From assembly GCA_036768485.1 (NCBI GenBank), contig JAVLUZ010000145.1:16767026-16831025 (forward strand): DNA of 64,000 bases, read 5' to 3'. Shown here one piece after another: positions 32,962 to 44,219 of the stretch (the stretch's first letter is position 1; each line of letters starts with the position of its first letter). Under the pieces are notes generated by a model that was not told the origin of the DNA, ran no database searches, and saw nothing but the letters and a program-made list of their open reading frames with translations. The translations under genes and the position numbers were made by a program. The stretch is from Mermis nigrescens (lineage: Eukaryota; Nematoda; Enoplea; Mermithida; Mermithidae).

Positions 32962-33052
32962 GTTCTCGCCCATATTCGGGGGTTGATCACCAGCCGGCGA
33001 CTTGGGGGTAAGTGCCTGTTCAGGGTAGCCCGGTCCTCTGAGCGCGCACCTA

Positions 33053-33601
33053 TAGTCTGTTTCATTTATCCGAGAGCTTTTTCAGCAAATGTTTTCGGAG
33101 GTTACAGTAACCCCTTCTTTCTTATTTACTGTAGGTCGCTAGATCTCACTATAGCTATATGTAGTAAAGACGAGTTTTTCAACAGCATTTTTGCGGCATA
33201 ATTTATTCTCGTCTTCCAGCAGATAAATTATCTTACTGATAAAAATCGCGCAATCATCATATCCTGAGTCGACACATTAAACACAGTCGACTAAGATGTT
33301 GAGAAACGCCGCGAACCCCCGCATAGCTCAGTGGTAAATCCTCTTGCTTGTAGTCGAAGCAACCCGGGTTTGATTCCAGCCGATAGCTTTTTGTTTAGCG
33401 CACTCACTGTAGTATGTCCCAGCAATGATTAAATGCCTAAATCAAATTTATTTGGGCGTATTAGAGCATTAAAAATGGAAGAATTCTAGCCACACGCCCT
33501 CACTGAGCTGATCTGACGAAGTACAGTAATTTGTCTTGTTTAGCTTACTGTAGCCCTTAAAAGAATTGACTAAAAAGCTCTCAAATAAATGAAACAGACT
33601 A
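33053..33601. mobile_element. TIR element containing a tRNA-like sequence
   Basis: Inverted tips TAGTCTGTTTCATTTATCCG (left) and the inverse AAATAAATGAAACAGACTA (right) run for about 30 bp with two mismatches. TA is the likely target. Inside, at 33312-33386, is a tRNA-like sequence. A second, truncated copy with the same tRNA-like part lies at 38335-38695, and a left-end fragment at 32226-32360. Confidence 0.82.
33312..33386 (+). other. tRNA-like sequence (Thr-like, pseudo) inside a TIR element
   Basis: Box A (TAGCTCAGTGG) and box B (GGGTTTGATTCC) are intact in spacing. The anticodon arm TGCTT-GTAGTCG-AAGCA pairs fully and would give anticodon AGT. The T-stem and variable region do not fit a functional tRNA, so this is a tRNA-derived sequence and perhaps a pol III promoter for the element. 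Confidence 0.65.
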
Positions 33602-34249
33602 AAGTGAAACTTACTTACTTAACCCCTTGAGATTAAGTACTTAATTAAAGTAAGTTCCCCGGAAACCCACATACATAATGAGGGCTCAAAAAGATTATTA
33701 TTCAACTTGTTTTTGGACCGAATTCCGGTGCTTGAAAATGTTGAGGGTTGTGTAGCACAAGGACAGAAATTAAACCGAGCCCAACATTGTTAATTAAATA
33801 ATTAATTTTTTACAATATTTTTGTGCAGAAAAGTTATGAAGCAATGAAAAAGCGACAGCATGGAGAATACATGCTGTCGACTATCGTGTTACGCTAATAA
33901 GTAAAATAAAACAACATATTTAACATGGGCGCAAATACGGAAAGCGAGGCGGCTCATTTGAAATATTTCAGTGATGTCAAATATTATGCATATCACTGAA
34001 ATATTTCAAATGACCGCTCGCTAACACCATAAAAATTCAAAACACTATCACAGACAAAAATCAAAAATATGACCCTTGTGGTATGAAAAAAACGTGTTTT
34101 TTAGTCACTTATCAGTGCTCAATAACACTCAAATATTTCAAATTCAGGTCAAGACTTACCAATCATCACAATCAAATTTATGAACCCAGTGATTTGAATT
34201 TTTTGAAAAGATTACTCCATTTTGATATTCTTAATAGGGATCATTGAAA

Positions 34250-34740
34250 GAATCTTTTAGAAAGACATTAAGATCACTGTAATTTTTCAAAAAAAAATTT
34301 GAGATCACTGTAACTTTTCGAAAACACTTTGAGATCACTGTAATATTTCAAAAACGAGATCACTCACTTTTTTCAAAAACACGTCGAGATCACTGTAATT
34401 TTTCAAAAACACGTTGAGATCACTGTAATTTTTCGAAAAAAGTTGAGATCACTGTAATTTTTCAAAAAAAAGTTGAGATCACTGTAATTTTTCAAAAGCA
34501 CGTTGAGATCACTGTAATTTTTCAAAAACACGTTGAGATCACTGTAATTTTTCGAAAACACGTTGAGATCACTGTAGTTTTTCAAAAACACGTTGAGATC
34601 ACTGTAATTTTTCAAAAAGACATTGAGATCACTGTAATTTTTCAAAAAAAGTTGAGATCACTGTAATTTTTCAAAAACACTTTGAGATCACTGTAATTTT
34701 TCAAAAACACGTTGAGATCACTTTAATTTTTCAAAAAAAG
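34250..34740. repeat. About 30-bp tandem array, left arm of foldback
   Basis: About sixteen units of GAGATCACTGTAATTTTTCA followed by AAAACACGTT or AAAAAAAGTT. The alternation of the two unit endings is irregular. Confidence 0.9.
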
Positions 34741-35360
34741 ATATCACTTACTTTTTTCAAAACACAATTTGAGATTAACGTTTTTTTCAAATGCAAACGA
34801 GATCAACATCGGAAATCAAAGGTCTTTGAAGCGAAAGTTTGTCATAAGAGCGGACTTATTACTGTAGAGAAGAAGAAAAGTAAATATGACGCAATGCAAC
34901 GCATGGGGCACAGAACAGGAAAAACGGTCGATGAAGCGATGTGCCTGGTTTGGCTTAAAGTTAAAACCACGCCTATGAATAGGGGAGATTGCCCAGACTT
35001 TTCATAGTCCAAAATTTTGGGAGGGGTTCGGCATTACTGGGAGGGGGAAGTGGGCTTCAACTTTTGGCTGAAAAATGGCTAAAATGCTCTACGAACCAAG
35101 TCTTAGCTTAAAAAAGTCCTAGACTTCGAGAATTTTCTCTTTCGGGGGACCCTGGTTGGAAATGAAAATTTTTTCATTTTGGGGGAAGCGCTCTACGGCT
35201 GGTTACACATCTGCGGCCATTGGATTCTCACCATATTTAATGCATCAAAGCCTCAAAGTAGCATGTCAGTAAATGGAGTGAAAATTTCGATCGACACATC
35301 AAGGTACTGAGGCTATACATGTTAGAGAGGGGATGGGGGATACCCGAAGTCGGTCGTCCC

Positions 35361-35623
35361 CACACCTGGGCGTGGGGGGTTTGGGGGGGTATGCACCCCC
35401 CCCAGAAACCAAAATACCCCCCCCCAGAAATCAAAATACCCCCCAGAATTCAATTTTTGAAAATTTTTTCGTTTTTTTCCCAATTTTTTGATGCCAATGG
35501 ATAGTGCTTGATGAGAAACATCGAAAAATGGTGTTTTTATCGCCATACCACCATTTTTAAGGCCATTTTTCGACCTTCAAAAAAATCTTGCACCCCCCAG
35601 AATTTTCTTGCTGCCCACGTATG
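35361..35623. mobile_element. hAT element, CAYACSTGGGC family, in foldback spacer
   Basis: Left CACACCTGGGCGTGG and right GCTGCCCACGTATG, with the perfect duplication GTCGTCCC (35353-35360 and 35624-35631). It is 263 bp, in the opposite orientation to 32673-32925. Confidence 0.88.
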
Positions 35624-36097
35624 GTCGTCCCCTCCCCATTCCCAACAGCCAGAAAATTTTTGACCCCCGCCCCAGATTTTTAAATTACATCGAATTTTTC
35701 GGCCGTTTTTGACCAAAAATTGAAGTTCATTAACCACCCCCCCAATTGGCCGGGTAACCCAAACCAAAATATTTAGACATTACAAGTGTGACTACGGCAT
35801 AATTTAAACAGACTAGCAACAATATTTTGGTCACTCATGCACATTAAAAGTATAAGCCTAAGACTTAGGTAATCAGATGCAAGTTTCTGCATGTTTCCGT
35901 AAAAGTTTTTCAATTGGGCAATTTTTTACTAACAGCGTCATGTCAAGTCCAACGTTTTCATTCATATATACCATCTTCACCAAGGAAATGGAGCAAACTT
36001 GACACTTCTAAATAATAGTAACTTAAGTTGTTAAATAAGCTGTTTTACGTATTATCCTTAGGCTTAGGCTTAGTTCATTGGCAATAGCTACATAAGC

Positions 36098-36352
36098 CTA
36101 GCCAGGATTTTTGCCAGGGAGGGGAAATTCCAAAAAAATTTTTTTTGTCTAAAAGAACGCGTAAAAGGGCGCGGGGCCGTTAAATAACGTGTTTTTTGGG
36201 CTTTTCACATCATCCTGCACGATTTAAGCCATTGAAAAATTAAATTTTCTCAAAAAAATTTTCGTGTTTTTGACGGAAAAGATGCACTTTTGAAAATTTA
36301 AAAATTTTCCCCAGGGGGAGAATTCCCCCTTCCCCCACTGGCTACGCCAGTG
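36098..36352. mobile_element. Repeat flanked by a 15-bp direct repeat
   Basis: AATAGCTACATAAGC occurs at 36083-36097 and 36353-36367. The enclosed segment starts CTAGCCAGGATTTTTGCC and ends GGCTACGCCAGTG, resembling the CAGGC(C)GTAGCC family. A 15-bp duplication is longer than expected for hAT, so the mechanism is unclear. Confidence 0.5.
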
Positions 36353-37029
36353 AATAGCTACATAAGCATTATCGACTGTTCGACGATAGACGCGGGCCCG
36401 TAATCAGGATATTGTTTTGCAGTGGAGAAGCACGACACAAAATTTTCAAACCATAAGGAAACCAAAGGATGAATTAAAGAAGTTTTACGACAACTAGAGC
36501 TGTACACTTTGTAAATCATGAAACTCAGATGCATTAAATATGGTGAGAATCCAATGGCCGCAGATGTGTAACCAGCCGTAGAGCGCTTCCCCCAAAATAA
36601 AAAAATTTTTATTTCGAACCAGGGTCCCCCGAAGAGAAAATTCTCGAAGTCTAGGACTTTTTTAAGCTAAGACTTGCTTCTTAGAGCATTTTAGCCATTT
36701 TTCAGCCAAAAGTTGAAGCCCACTTCCCCCTCCCAGTAATGCCGAACCCCTCCCAAAATTTTGGGCTATGAAAAGTCTGGGCAATCTCCCCTATTCCTAG
36801 GCGTGGTTTTAACTTTAAACCAAACCAGGCACATCGCTTCATCGACAGTTTTTCCTGTTCTGCGCCCCGTGCGTTGCATTGCGTCATATGTACTTTTCTT
36901 CTTCTCTACAGTAATAAGTCCGCTCTTATGACAAACTTTCGCTTCAAAGACCTTTGATTTCCGACGTTGATCTCGTTTGCATTTGAAAAAAAACGTTAAT
37001 CTCAAATTGTGTTTTGAAAAAAGTAATTG

Positions 37030-37570
37030 ATATCTTTTTTTGAAAAATTAAAGTGATCTCAACGTGTTTTTGAAAAATTACAGTGATCTCAAAGTGTTTT
37101 TGAAAAATTACAGTGATCTTAACTTTTTTTAAAAAAATTACAGTGATCTCAACGTGTTTTTGAAAAATTACAGTGATCTCAACTTTTTTGAAAAATTACA
37201 GTGATCTCAATGTGTTTTTGAAAAATTACAGTGATCTCAACGTGCTTTTGAAAAATTACAGTGATCTCAACTTTTTTTTGAAAAATTACAGTGATCTCAA
37301 CGTGTTTTTGAAAAATTACAGTGATCTCAACTTTTTTTTGAAAAACTACAGTGATCTCAACGTGTTTTTGAAAAAAGTGAGTGCTCTCGGTTTTGAAATA
37401 TTACAGTGATCTCAACTTTTTTTTGAAAAATTACAGTGATCTCGACGTGTTTTTGAAAAAAGTGAGTGATCTTGTTTTTGAAATATTACAGTGATCTCAA
37501 AGTGTTTTTGAAAAGTTACAGTGATCTCAACTTTTTTTTGAAAAATTACAGTGATCTTAATGTCTTTCTG
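37030..37570. repeat. About 30-bp tandem array, right arm of foldback
   Basis: Reverse complement of the array at 34250-34740 (unit TGAAAAATTACAGTGATCTC). Unit order and number differ slightly from the left arm, showing unequal change since the arms arose. Confidence 0.9.
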
Positions 37571-38334
37571 AAAAATTCTTTTAATGATCCCTATTAAGAA
37601 TATCAAAATGGAGTAATCTTTTCAAAAAATTCAAACCAATGGGTTCATAAATTTGATTGTGATGATTGATAAGTCTTGACCTGAATTTGAAATATTTGAG
37701 TGTTATTGAGCACTGATAAGTGACTAAAAAACACGTTTTTTTCATACCACAAGGGTCATATTTTTGATTTTTGTCTGTGATAGTGTTTTGAATTTTTATG
37801 GTGTTAGCGAGCGGTCATTTATAATATTTCAGTGATATCATGCATAATATTTGATATCACTGAAATATTTCAAATGAGCCGCCTCGCTTTCCGTAGCGAA
37901 ACAATACGACAATTTCTGAGGCCAAGCAGCTAGACGGCACGTATGGAGGCCTACTCTACGTAGGTACGGCCAAAGAAAAGAACACGCTCAGCGCGGAAGC
38001 TGGCGGACAGGTTCTCAGGCTCAAGAAAATGTAATGCGAAAAGAAAAATTGTTAAAGTGTCATAAAACTGCGCTCGCACGCAGTTTTAACCAACGCGGGA
38101 AAAGAGGTGTATACGGACAAACAAAGAAGGTGGGGGAAGGTGGTCCCGGGCGAGCCGCTTAAGCGTTACACTTAACGGTCGCTTACAGGCGTATGGAAAT
38201 TGAGCACGAAAATGTAGTAGGTACCTACATCTGGAGCAATCAGTCGTTGATGCGTAGGTATATCGTAACTCAAAACAAAAGGATATTCACATTGATCCAA
38301 CGCGACGCAACGGCGTGTAGAGGGATCTCTACAT

Positions 38335-38695
38335 CAGTATCTTTTTTGCGGCATAATTTATTTTCGTCTCCCAGCAGATCAATCAACTCACAGATAAAAA
38401 TTGCGCATTGCGAACTCCCGCATAGCTCAGTGGTAAAACGTCTGCTTGTCGTCGAAGCAACCCGGGTTCGATTCCATCCGATAGATTTTTTTAGCGCACT
38501 TACTGTAGTATGTCCTAGCACTGATTAAATGCCTAAATTAAATTTATATGGACGGATTAGTGCATTAAAAATGGAAGGATTCCAGCCACGTGCCCTCACC
38601 GAGCTGATCTGCTAAATTACAATTAATCGTCTGTTTCGCTTACTGTAGCCCTTAAAAGAATTTACTAAAAAGCTCTCGGATAAATGTAACATCAG
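38335..38695. mobile_element. Truncated copy of the tRNA-bearing TIR element
   Basis: It starts at 'tcttttttgcggcataatttatt', equivalent to about 33180 in the complete copy. It continues through a tRNA-like part (38410-38484) to 'aaaagctctcggataaatg', where the right tip decays. The left third is missing. Confidence 0.72.
38410..38484 (+). other. tRNA-like sequence (Thr-like, pseudo), copy 2
   Basis: Box A TAGCTCAGTGG and a consensus box B GGGTTCGATTCC. The anticodon arm TGCTT-GTCGTCG-AAGCA pairs and would read CGT. The short variable region and unpaired T-stem argue against a working tRNA. Confidence 0.65.
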
Positions 38696-39000
38696 GTTTT
38701 TTTCAGCTGGTAATGAACGTTTTCATTTTATGCAATTTCAGTCATTCTGCTACTTACTGTAGCCATGCTGCTATCATCATCGACAATTGTACAATGCAAA
38801 GATTTGCATGTCTTCTCAGGAATATTTTGTTTTGGTTTTGCCAGAAAAACTTTAGAAATAGTGCCTAGATGGTCTGAGTGCCGAAAAATTATGAACCCTG
38901 ATATATGAAGGCTAGTTGCGTTCTTAAACTTTTGATTAGCTTTTTTGAGATTTTTTATTAATTTTGAGGTTTTTCACAACCGACTACTGCGTGTCCCAAT

Positions 39001-39254
39001 CATAGGTGGGCAGCACTGAAATTCTGGGGATGGGGTGTGAAAAAATTTTCAAAGGTCAAAAAAAGGTCTTAAAAGTGGTCGTATGGCGTAAAAAACACCA
39101 TTTTTCGACGTTTCTCATCGAGCACTATCCAATGGCATCAAAAAATCGCTAAAAAAGAAAAAAATTTCAAAATTTGAATTCTGGGGGATATTTTGATTTC
39201 TGGGGGGTATTTAAACTTCTGGGGGTGGGTGCATACCCCCCACGCCCATGTGTG
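39001..39254. mobile_element. hAT element, CAYACSTGGGC family
   Basis: Left CATAGGTGGGCAGCACTG and right CGCCCATGTGTG. Flanks GTCCCAAT (38993-39000) and GTCCCATT (39255-39262) match at 7 of 8. It is 254 bp. Confidence 0.85.
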
Positions 39255-39291
39255 GTCCCATTGCTGTTCGTTATAATTATATATGTTGTAT

Positions 39292-39311
39292 TGTGTGTGC
39301 GTGTGTGTGTG

Positions 39312-39366
<55 letters not shown>
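39292..39366. repeat. (GT)n microsatellite
   Basis: About 37 TG/GT units, interrupted twice by GC. Confidence 0.97.
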
Positions 39367-39367
<1 letters not shown>

Positions 39368-39548
39368 ATTTATAACGCATTGTATTTTTCATCATATGCT
39401 GTGTCATTATTCTTAACACGTTATTTTCTTAAACGTAGCAATAAATCCCTTTTTTGAGGTTGGCAGGCAGGTTCACGTATTAGCATAGTCATATTATAAG
39501 GGCGTATGTGTGCAGTCTAAGCAACTGAGGAAACGAGAGAAAGTTTCT

Positions 39549-39617
39549 GGCAATCGGATCCGAAACGCGGACCTCTTGCTCTAAAGTCCAGAGCCATAAC
39601 CAATCGACTAACGCTGG
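39549..39617 (-). other. tRNA-like sequence (pseudo)
   Basis: The reverse strand has AGTCGATTGGTTATGGCTCT (box A-like), CTCTGGACTTTAGAGC in the anticodon region and GTTTCGGATCC (box B-like). Pairing is incomplete. It may be a decayed tRNA or SINE head. Confidence 0.4.
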
Positions 39618-39680
39618 TTAATTTCGATAAAGATTGCAAGGTATTCGTAATATTTTGCTGATTTACCAGCTGATTAGGCT

Positions 39681-39745
39681 TAGGCTTAGTATCACGGACT
39701 GACCAAAATGTTGGTGCCAGCGTTTAAAATAAGCCTGAGTTAAAA
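39681..39745 (-). repeat. LINE 3' UTR relic with GGCTTAGGCTTAG
   Basis: Inverse of the 3' UTR relic at 15004-15112 ('gaccaaaatgttggtgccagcgtttaaaataagcc'). Confidence 0.5.
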
Positions 39746-39749
39746 ATTT

Positions 39750-41031
39750 CGCTGCTTCTGAAGAAATTAATCTTCTTTCTGACAAAAGTTTAAAATCTTT
39801 TTATAAATTTCTCAATAATCGGTTAAATAATCATCGCTCTTTTCCAACTCTTCTTCATGGCTGCAAAATCGATTATGATCCTTTAGAAAAGGTCAATTTG
39901 TTTAATAACTACTTTTCTTCTGTTTTTTTTTCTGTTGATAATAATCATCTTCCTTTTCTACATTCAATGACTAGTTTTGCATTGCAGACCATTCATTTTG
40001 ACGATTGGAACGTGCAACTGGTTTTAAATCGAATAAAAGGCTCTTTTTCTGTTGGTCCTGATGGACTCTGTAATTTTTCCTGAAAAAACTTTTGAATTAT
40101 CTTGCTGAGCCATTAGCAAGTATATTTATTGTTTCTTTTTTAACTAACACTATCCCTAATTTATGGAAATTGGCCAATGTAACTCCTGTCTTCAAAAAGG
40201 AGACGCAGCCTTAGTGAGTAACTACAGACCGATTTCTATTTGCTGCTCATCAAGTAAAATCATGGAAAGTTTGATAAACTCAAAACTTATCGATTTTCTC
40301 ACTACAAACAGACTCTTATCTTCTTCTCAAGTTGGTTTTCTGAAATCTAAGTCTTGTGAATTACAACTACATAAATGTCAACACAGTTGGACGGTATCTT
40401 TGAGTAATAGAACTCCTGTCGATGTTGCTTACATCGACTTTTCTAAAGCTTTTGATAAAATTCCCTTTTCTAAGCTTTTATATAAGCTCTCTAAATATTG
40501 AATAAAAGATCTACTTTTTAATTGGCTCAATTCCTTTTTACATGGTCGGTTTCAGCGTGTATTAACGGAGTTTTCTCTGACTTCATGCCTGTTGGCAGTG
40601 GTGTCCCCAGGGTAGTCGTATTAGTCCTACTTTATTCTTTATATATGTAAATGACCTATGTAACTTGATTAAATACAGTAAAATTTACCTCTTTGCCGAT
40701 GATGTCAATATCTTTGGTCCATCTTCTGATTATCATTTAATACAAGAAGATCTGGACAATATTTATATTTGGTCTATAAATTGGCAACTTCCTGTTGCTT
40801 CGGAAAAATCTGCAGTTTACATCTTGGTAAAAATAATCAAAAAAAGCTTTATTCTTTGAATAATATAAATATTCCAAATGATATTAGTTCCGTTCGTGAT
40901 CTGGGTGTTTATATTTCCCACAATCTCAATTGTAAGGAACATTTAAATCAAATAATTAAAAAAGCTGTTTCTCATTGTTTTCTAATACACAAAGTTTTTC
41001 TTTCTCGTGATAAAGATATTTTAGTTAGGGC
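39750..41031 (+). pseudogene. LINE reverse transcriptase, first part (CR1/jockey-like), broken by a hAT element
   Basis: The plus frames show, in order, the pre-RT region (FNNYFSSVFFS), the RT fingers (VTPVFKKGDAALVSNYRPIS then SSKIMESLI), QVGFLKSKSCELQL, the A motif YIDFSKAFDKI, the catalytic-loop variant FADDVNIF (about 40690) and the thumb region DLGVYISHNLNCKEHLNQII. Stops and frame changes (for example near 40083, 40500 and 40600) make it a pseudogene. The frame stops being LINE at 41031, where a 2.4-kb hAT element begins; the protein resumes in phase at 43446. The 5' part (endonuclease, ORF1) is missing. The order of motifs is that of CR1/jockey-clade LINEs; finer placement needs an alignment. 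Confidence 0.82.
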
Positions 41032-43437
41032 TAGTGATCGACCGGGGCGACTTTTTTGGCCGGGGCCGGGGCTGTACCGGGGCTGGAAAAAAATCCCCGG
41101 CCCTGGCCGGGGCCGGAACTGGGGCCGGGGCTGGCCGGGGTCAGATAAGGAAAATATTATTGCAAGACACATACTTGGGGTGGGCATAGGAAAGAAATAA
41201 TGAACGATTGCTCCATTCAGTAGTAAATGGCTAGCGCAAAGTTAGGTGCGCCTTTTCATATCAAGTTTTATTACTATTTATGTCACAAGAAACAAATTTA
41301 GTCTAGTGTTTCATTGTCTGAATCATCAATAAGGTCTATGTCACTGCTATTAGCACACTCTATATCATTTGAATCTTAGCTACTGCTACTGCTGCTCTAG
41401 TAATTGGATGCAATAGAGATTGGATGTAATAAATGAGACATCACACATTCCCATGAGGGGAAGGGGTATTATCCCATCAGGGTCCAAGACACAAGTCACT
41501 GTCAGACGATTTTTGGTGAAAACCTTCTGAATTTTTTGAACTTAATTTTTTAGTATGGCAAAAGTGTACCTACATAACTATTAGAATTTCACGAAGTGAT
41601 ACATTATTTTATTATGTGAGCTAGAGTAAATAGATAAACTATCACTATAAAACATGCATGTAATCGCTTAAAATTTTATGAGGGTCCCTCAGTATACATG
41701 TAACGGCTGGAAATCTAGGGTAGGGGTCCCTCGCTATTTTTAGAAGGAGGAGGTTAGCAACTAGATCAAAAATGGTAAAAACACATAAAAATAGCCAAAA
41801 AAGCGCAGGCTTTTGCCAAAAAATGGGGGAGGGTGGTCAAATATTTTCTGACTTTCAAGGAAGTTCGGGGCTTCAAAGCGGGGATGGGGGATGGCCCAAA
41901 CCCTCTGTCACATGTGTATTTCCCGGCCATTTTTGGGGAAGGGGGTAAGCGGCTCCATTTTTGCAGCCGCTTACCCCGCCCCTTTGAAAATCTTTAAAAT
42001 GGTAGAATTTGCAATAAGGAATTTTACACCTTTTTACAGTTTTTGTTCTTCAAAAATCTTTGTACATGTACAAAGACGGTCCTGAAACATCTTTGTACAT
42101 CAGCAAAAATCTTCGCCGAATACAAAAAAACCGTGCTTCTAAATGTGATAATTCGGCCTGAATTTAGTTGATAATATTAGTTCGGCGCGAAGTGCCGAAA
42201 TTTTTATGAGCTTTTGATGGAATTCACGCATAAAACTCGACTGAGAAAGCTCAAACAACTTGTACTACAAAATCAGAAATATTACAAAAATTGTAATATG
42301 CGAATTAAATCTTGTAATAAGCAGCACTGTGCTTAGAATGGAAAAATGGAAAAATGTCAAATATTCAGAAACCCAAAAATTAGCCAAATACACTACTAAA
42401 GGTCGAAAAACTATGTTCTACCACACTGAAATCGTTAATGTACCATATTGAAGTATACAAAAATTTGCATATACAAAACAGTGTTTTTTGTATTCGCCAA
42501 AGATTTTTCCCGATGTACAAAGACTTTTCAAGACTATCTTTGTACATGTACAAAGATTTTTGGGAAGATAAAAAGTGTAAAAAGGTATAAAATTCCAAAA
42601 ATTTTTCGGCATTTCCCTCCGATATGAAAAATTGTCTGTGCTATATATCTTTAAAATGGCAAAATTTGTATTTAGAATGGAGAAATGTCAAATTTTTAGG
42701 CGCTTCGCGCCGTTTTGAGACAATTTTAGTAATTTTTGGCGTTAGAAACCCATAAATTAGCTAAAATATGCAATCAAAAGTCAAAAGACCGTTTTACCAC
42801 TTATTTTCTGGTCCTCCAATTTCAGATTTCACCCCTCCCTCAACTCTGGACCTTAGGAAACTATTTAAGACATATTTAGTTCATCGGATCGGACGCAATT
42901 CTGCAGCTTAGTTTATATTCGCCTATAATTAATCTCCGTCCTAATAACTATTACACAAGAAACGCGTTTTAAAGCACACGGTTCCCATTCAATTTAATGT
43001 AAAAGCGTTTTTTGTAGGAATAGTTTGTTGAAAACGTACAATTTCTAACTAGAAATAGAACGTAATTGTCAACTCTAAATCTTTTAGCCATAGCTATGAA
43101 TGAATGAGTTAAAAGTAGCATTTAGTTTAAATAAGTTAAGTGGAGGGATCAAAAGCATGCAGATTGTCCTGAACATTTATTCAGTAAAAGCTCATTTATA
43201 CACAGTAGAAAAGTTATAACAAGGACTAAGTAAGTATACATAGGGTCTAATCAGTACAGTTCTCAAAATTAACACTTGCTCATTGATAAATAAGTGCCAG
43301 TATCACAGCCTGTACAAAATACGAATTGCACTAAATTTTTCCCCGGCCCCGGCCATTTTTTGATCTTGCCCCGGCCGGGGCCGGGATGCTGAAAAATGGC
43401 CGGGGATTGCCGGGGCCGGGGCCCCAGTCGATCACTA
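41032..43437. mobile_element. 2.4-kb hAT element with GGGGCC arrays inserted in the LINE
   Basis: Tips TAGTGATCGACCGGGGC and GCCCCAGTCGATCACTA, with the perfect 8-bp duplication GTTAGGGC (41024-41031 and 43438-43445). Both ends carry GGGGCC-type hexamers around a TTTTTT tract. The interior holds truncated CAGTG-family pieces with TTTGTACATGTACAAAG palindromes (42050-42130, 42479-42560) and two GC hairpins (42181, 42698). No transposase is found. Confidence 0.92.
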
Positions 43438-43445
43438 GTTAGGGC

Positions 43446-43919
43446 CTATACTACTTATGTAAGACCCATGCTTGAGTATGCTGTTTCTGTTTGGAATCCA
43501 TATTATGCAAATGATATAAATCGTCTTGAAAATTTTCAGCGTAAATTTACTAAACGTCTTTTTGGTTTTAATAGCAATTTATCCTATCTTGAACGCCTAA
43601 AGCTTCTTAACCTACCTTCTTTAGAACTTCGTCGTCTTCACATATGTCTATGTCTCATGTATCAAATTATTAACGGTTTATCTTGTATTGATGCTAATGA
43701 ATTCTTTATTTTTAGTTCAGGCACAACCCGATCCATAAACAGTCTTAAACTTACGTTACCAGTTGTCCGTTCCAATGCTCACCCTAACGACTTTTCACAA
43801 CGATACCGAAAAATTTGGAACTCCTTACCTGATCAAATAGTCTCTTCTACCAAAATTTGTTTGTTCAAAAAAGAGCTCCTAAACATTGTTTTTACAAATC
43901 TATTGTTGGGGCATACCTA
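43446..43919 (+). pseudogene. LINE reverse transcriptase, C-terminal part, continuing from 41031
   Basis: It is open from TTYVRPMLEYAVSVWNPYY through NFQRKFTKRLFGF, ERLKLLNLPSLELRRLH, RYRKIWNSLPDQIV and FKKELL to a stop at 43917-43919. This is the C-terminal third of a CR1/jockey-like ORF2 and continues, after removal of the hAT element and one target copy, the frame that ends at 41031. About 240 bp of 3' UTR follows to roughly 44165. Its tail (ttattttaaactctggcaccaacac) recurs elsewhere in the window as relics. Confidence 0.85.
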
Positions 43920-44219
43920 GTTGTACCTATTTCGTGATCTTTGTATGTCCTTTTTTTCATTCGCTATTTTATCATCTATTCGCATTTTATCATACTTTGT
44001 GTATTTTTCTGGATAATAAACACTTTCTCTCTTCTCTCTAATGTGATTCGACACGAGTTGCATCCCATTACTAAGGCTTATTTTAAACTCTGGCACCAAC
44101 ACTTTGGTCAGTCACATGAATCTACTGAAAAAATCCGAGGACTGCCTTATTTCTTTTCGACTTGACTTAAATCAAACCAGTTAGGTGGCAGCTTTCACCG
44201 GATACTACTTGCTGTATAC

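Larger units (their letters stand above)
33936..37895. mobile_element. Foldback-like element with 1.3-kb inverted arms
   Basis: The left arm (33936-35248) and right arm (36528-37895) are inverted repeats from TACGGAAAGCGAGGCGGCTC to the inner 'ctcaccatatttaatgca'. The outermost part holds a local palindrome (ATTTGAAATATTTCAGTGAT and its inverse). Then come tandem 30-bp arrays, and then 'cggggacc' and 'acggctggttacac' landmarks. The 1.28-kb spacer contains a hAT element (35361-35623), 36098-36352 and LINE remnants. Long arms with internal tandem repeats are typical of foldback (FB/TU) elements. No encoded protein is seen. Confidence 0.8.

Noticed and set aside
33312..33386. Functional tRNA-Thr gene
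   Set aside because: Box A, box B and anticodon arm are good, but the T-stem does not pair and the variable region is too short; it lies within a mobile element in two copies.
34250..34740. Regular 30-bp repeats that look CRISPR-like
   Set aside because: Units are contiguous with no unique spacers, the array is mirrored at 37030-37570 and the genome is eukaryotic; it is a tandem array in a foldback element.
39174..39457. Cys/Val-rich open frames
   Set aside because: Translation of the (GT)n microsatellite.
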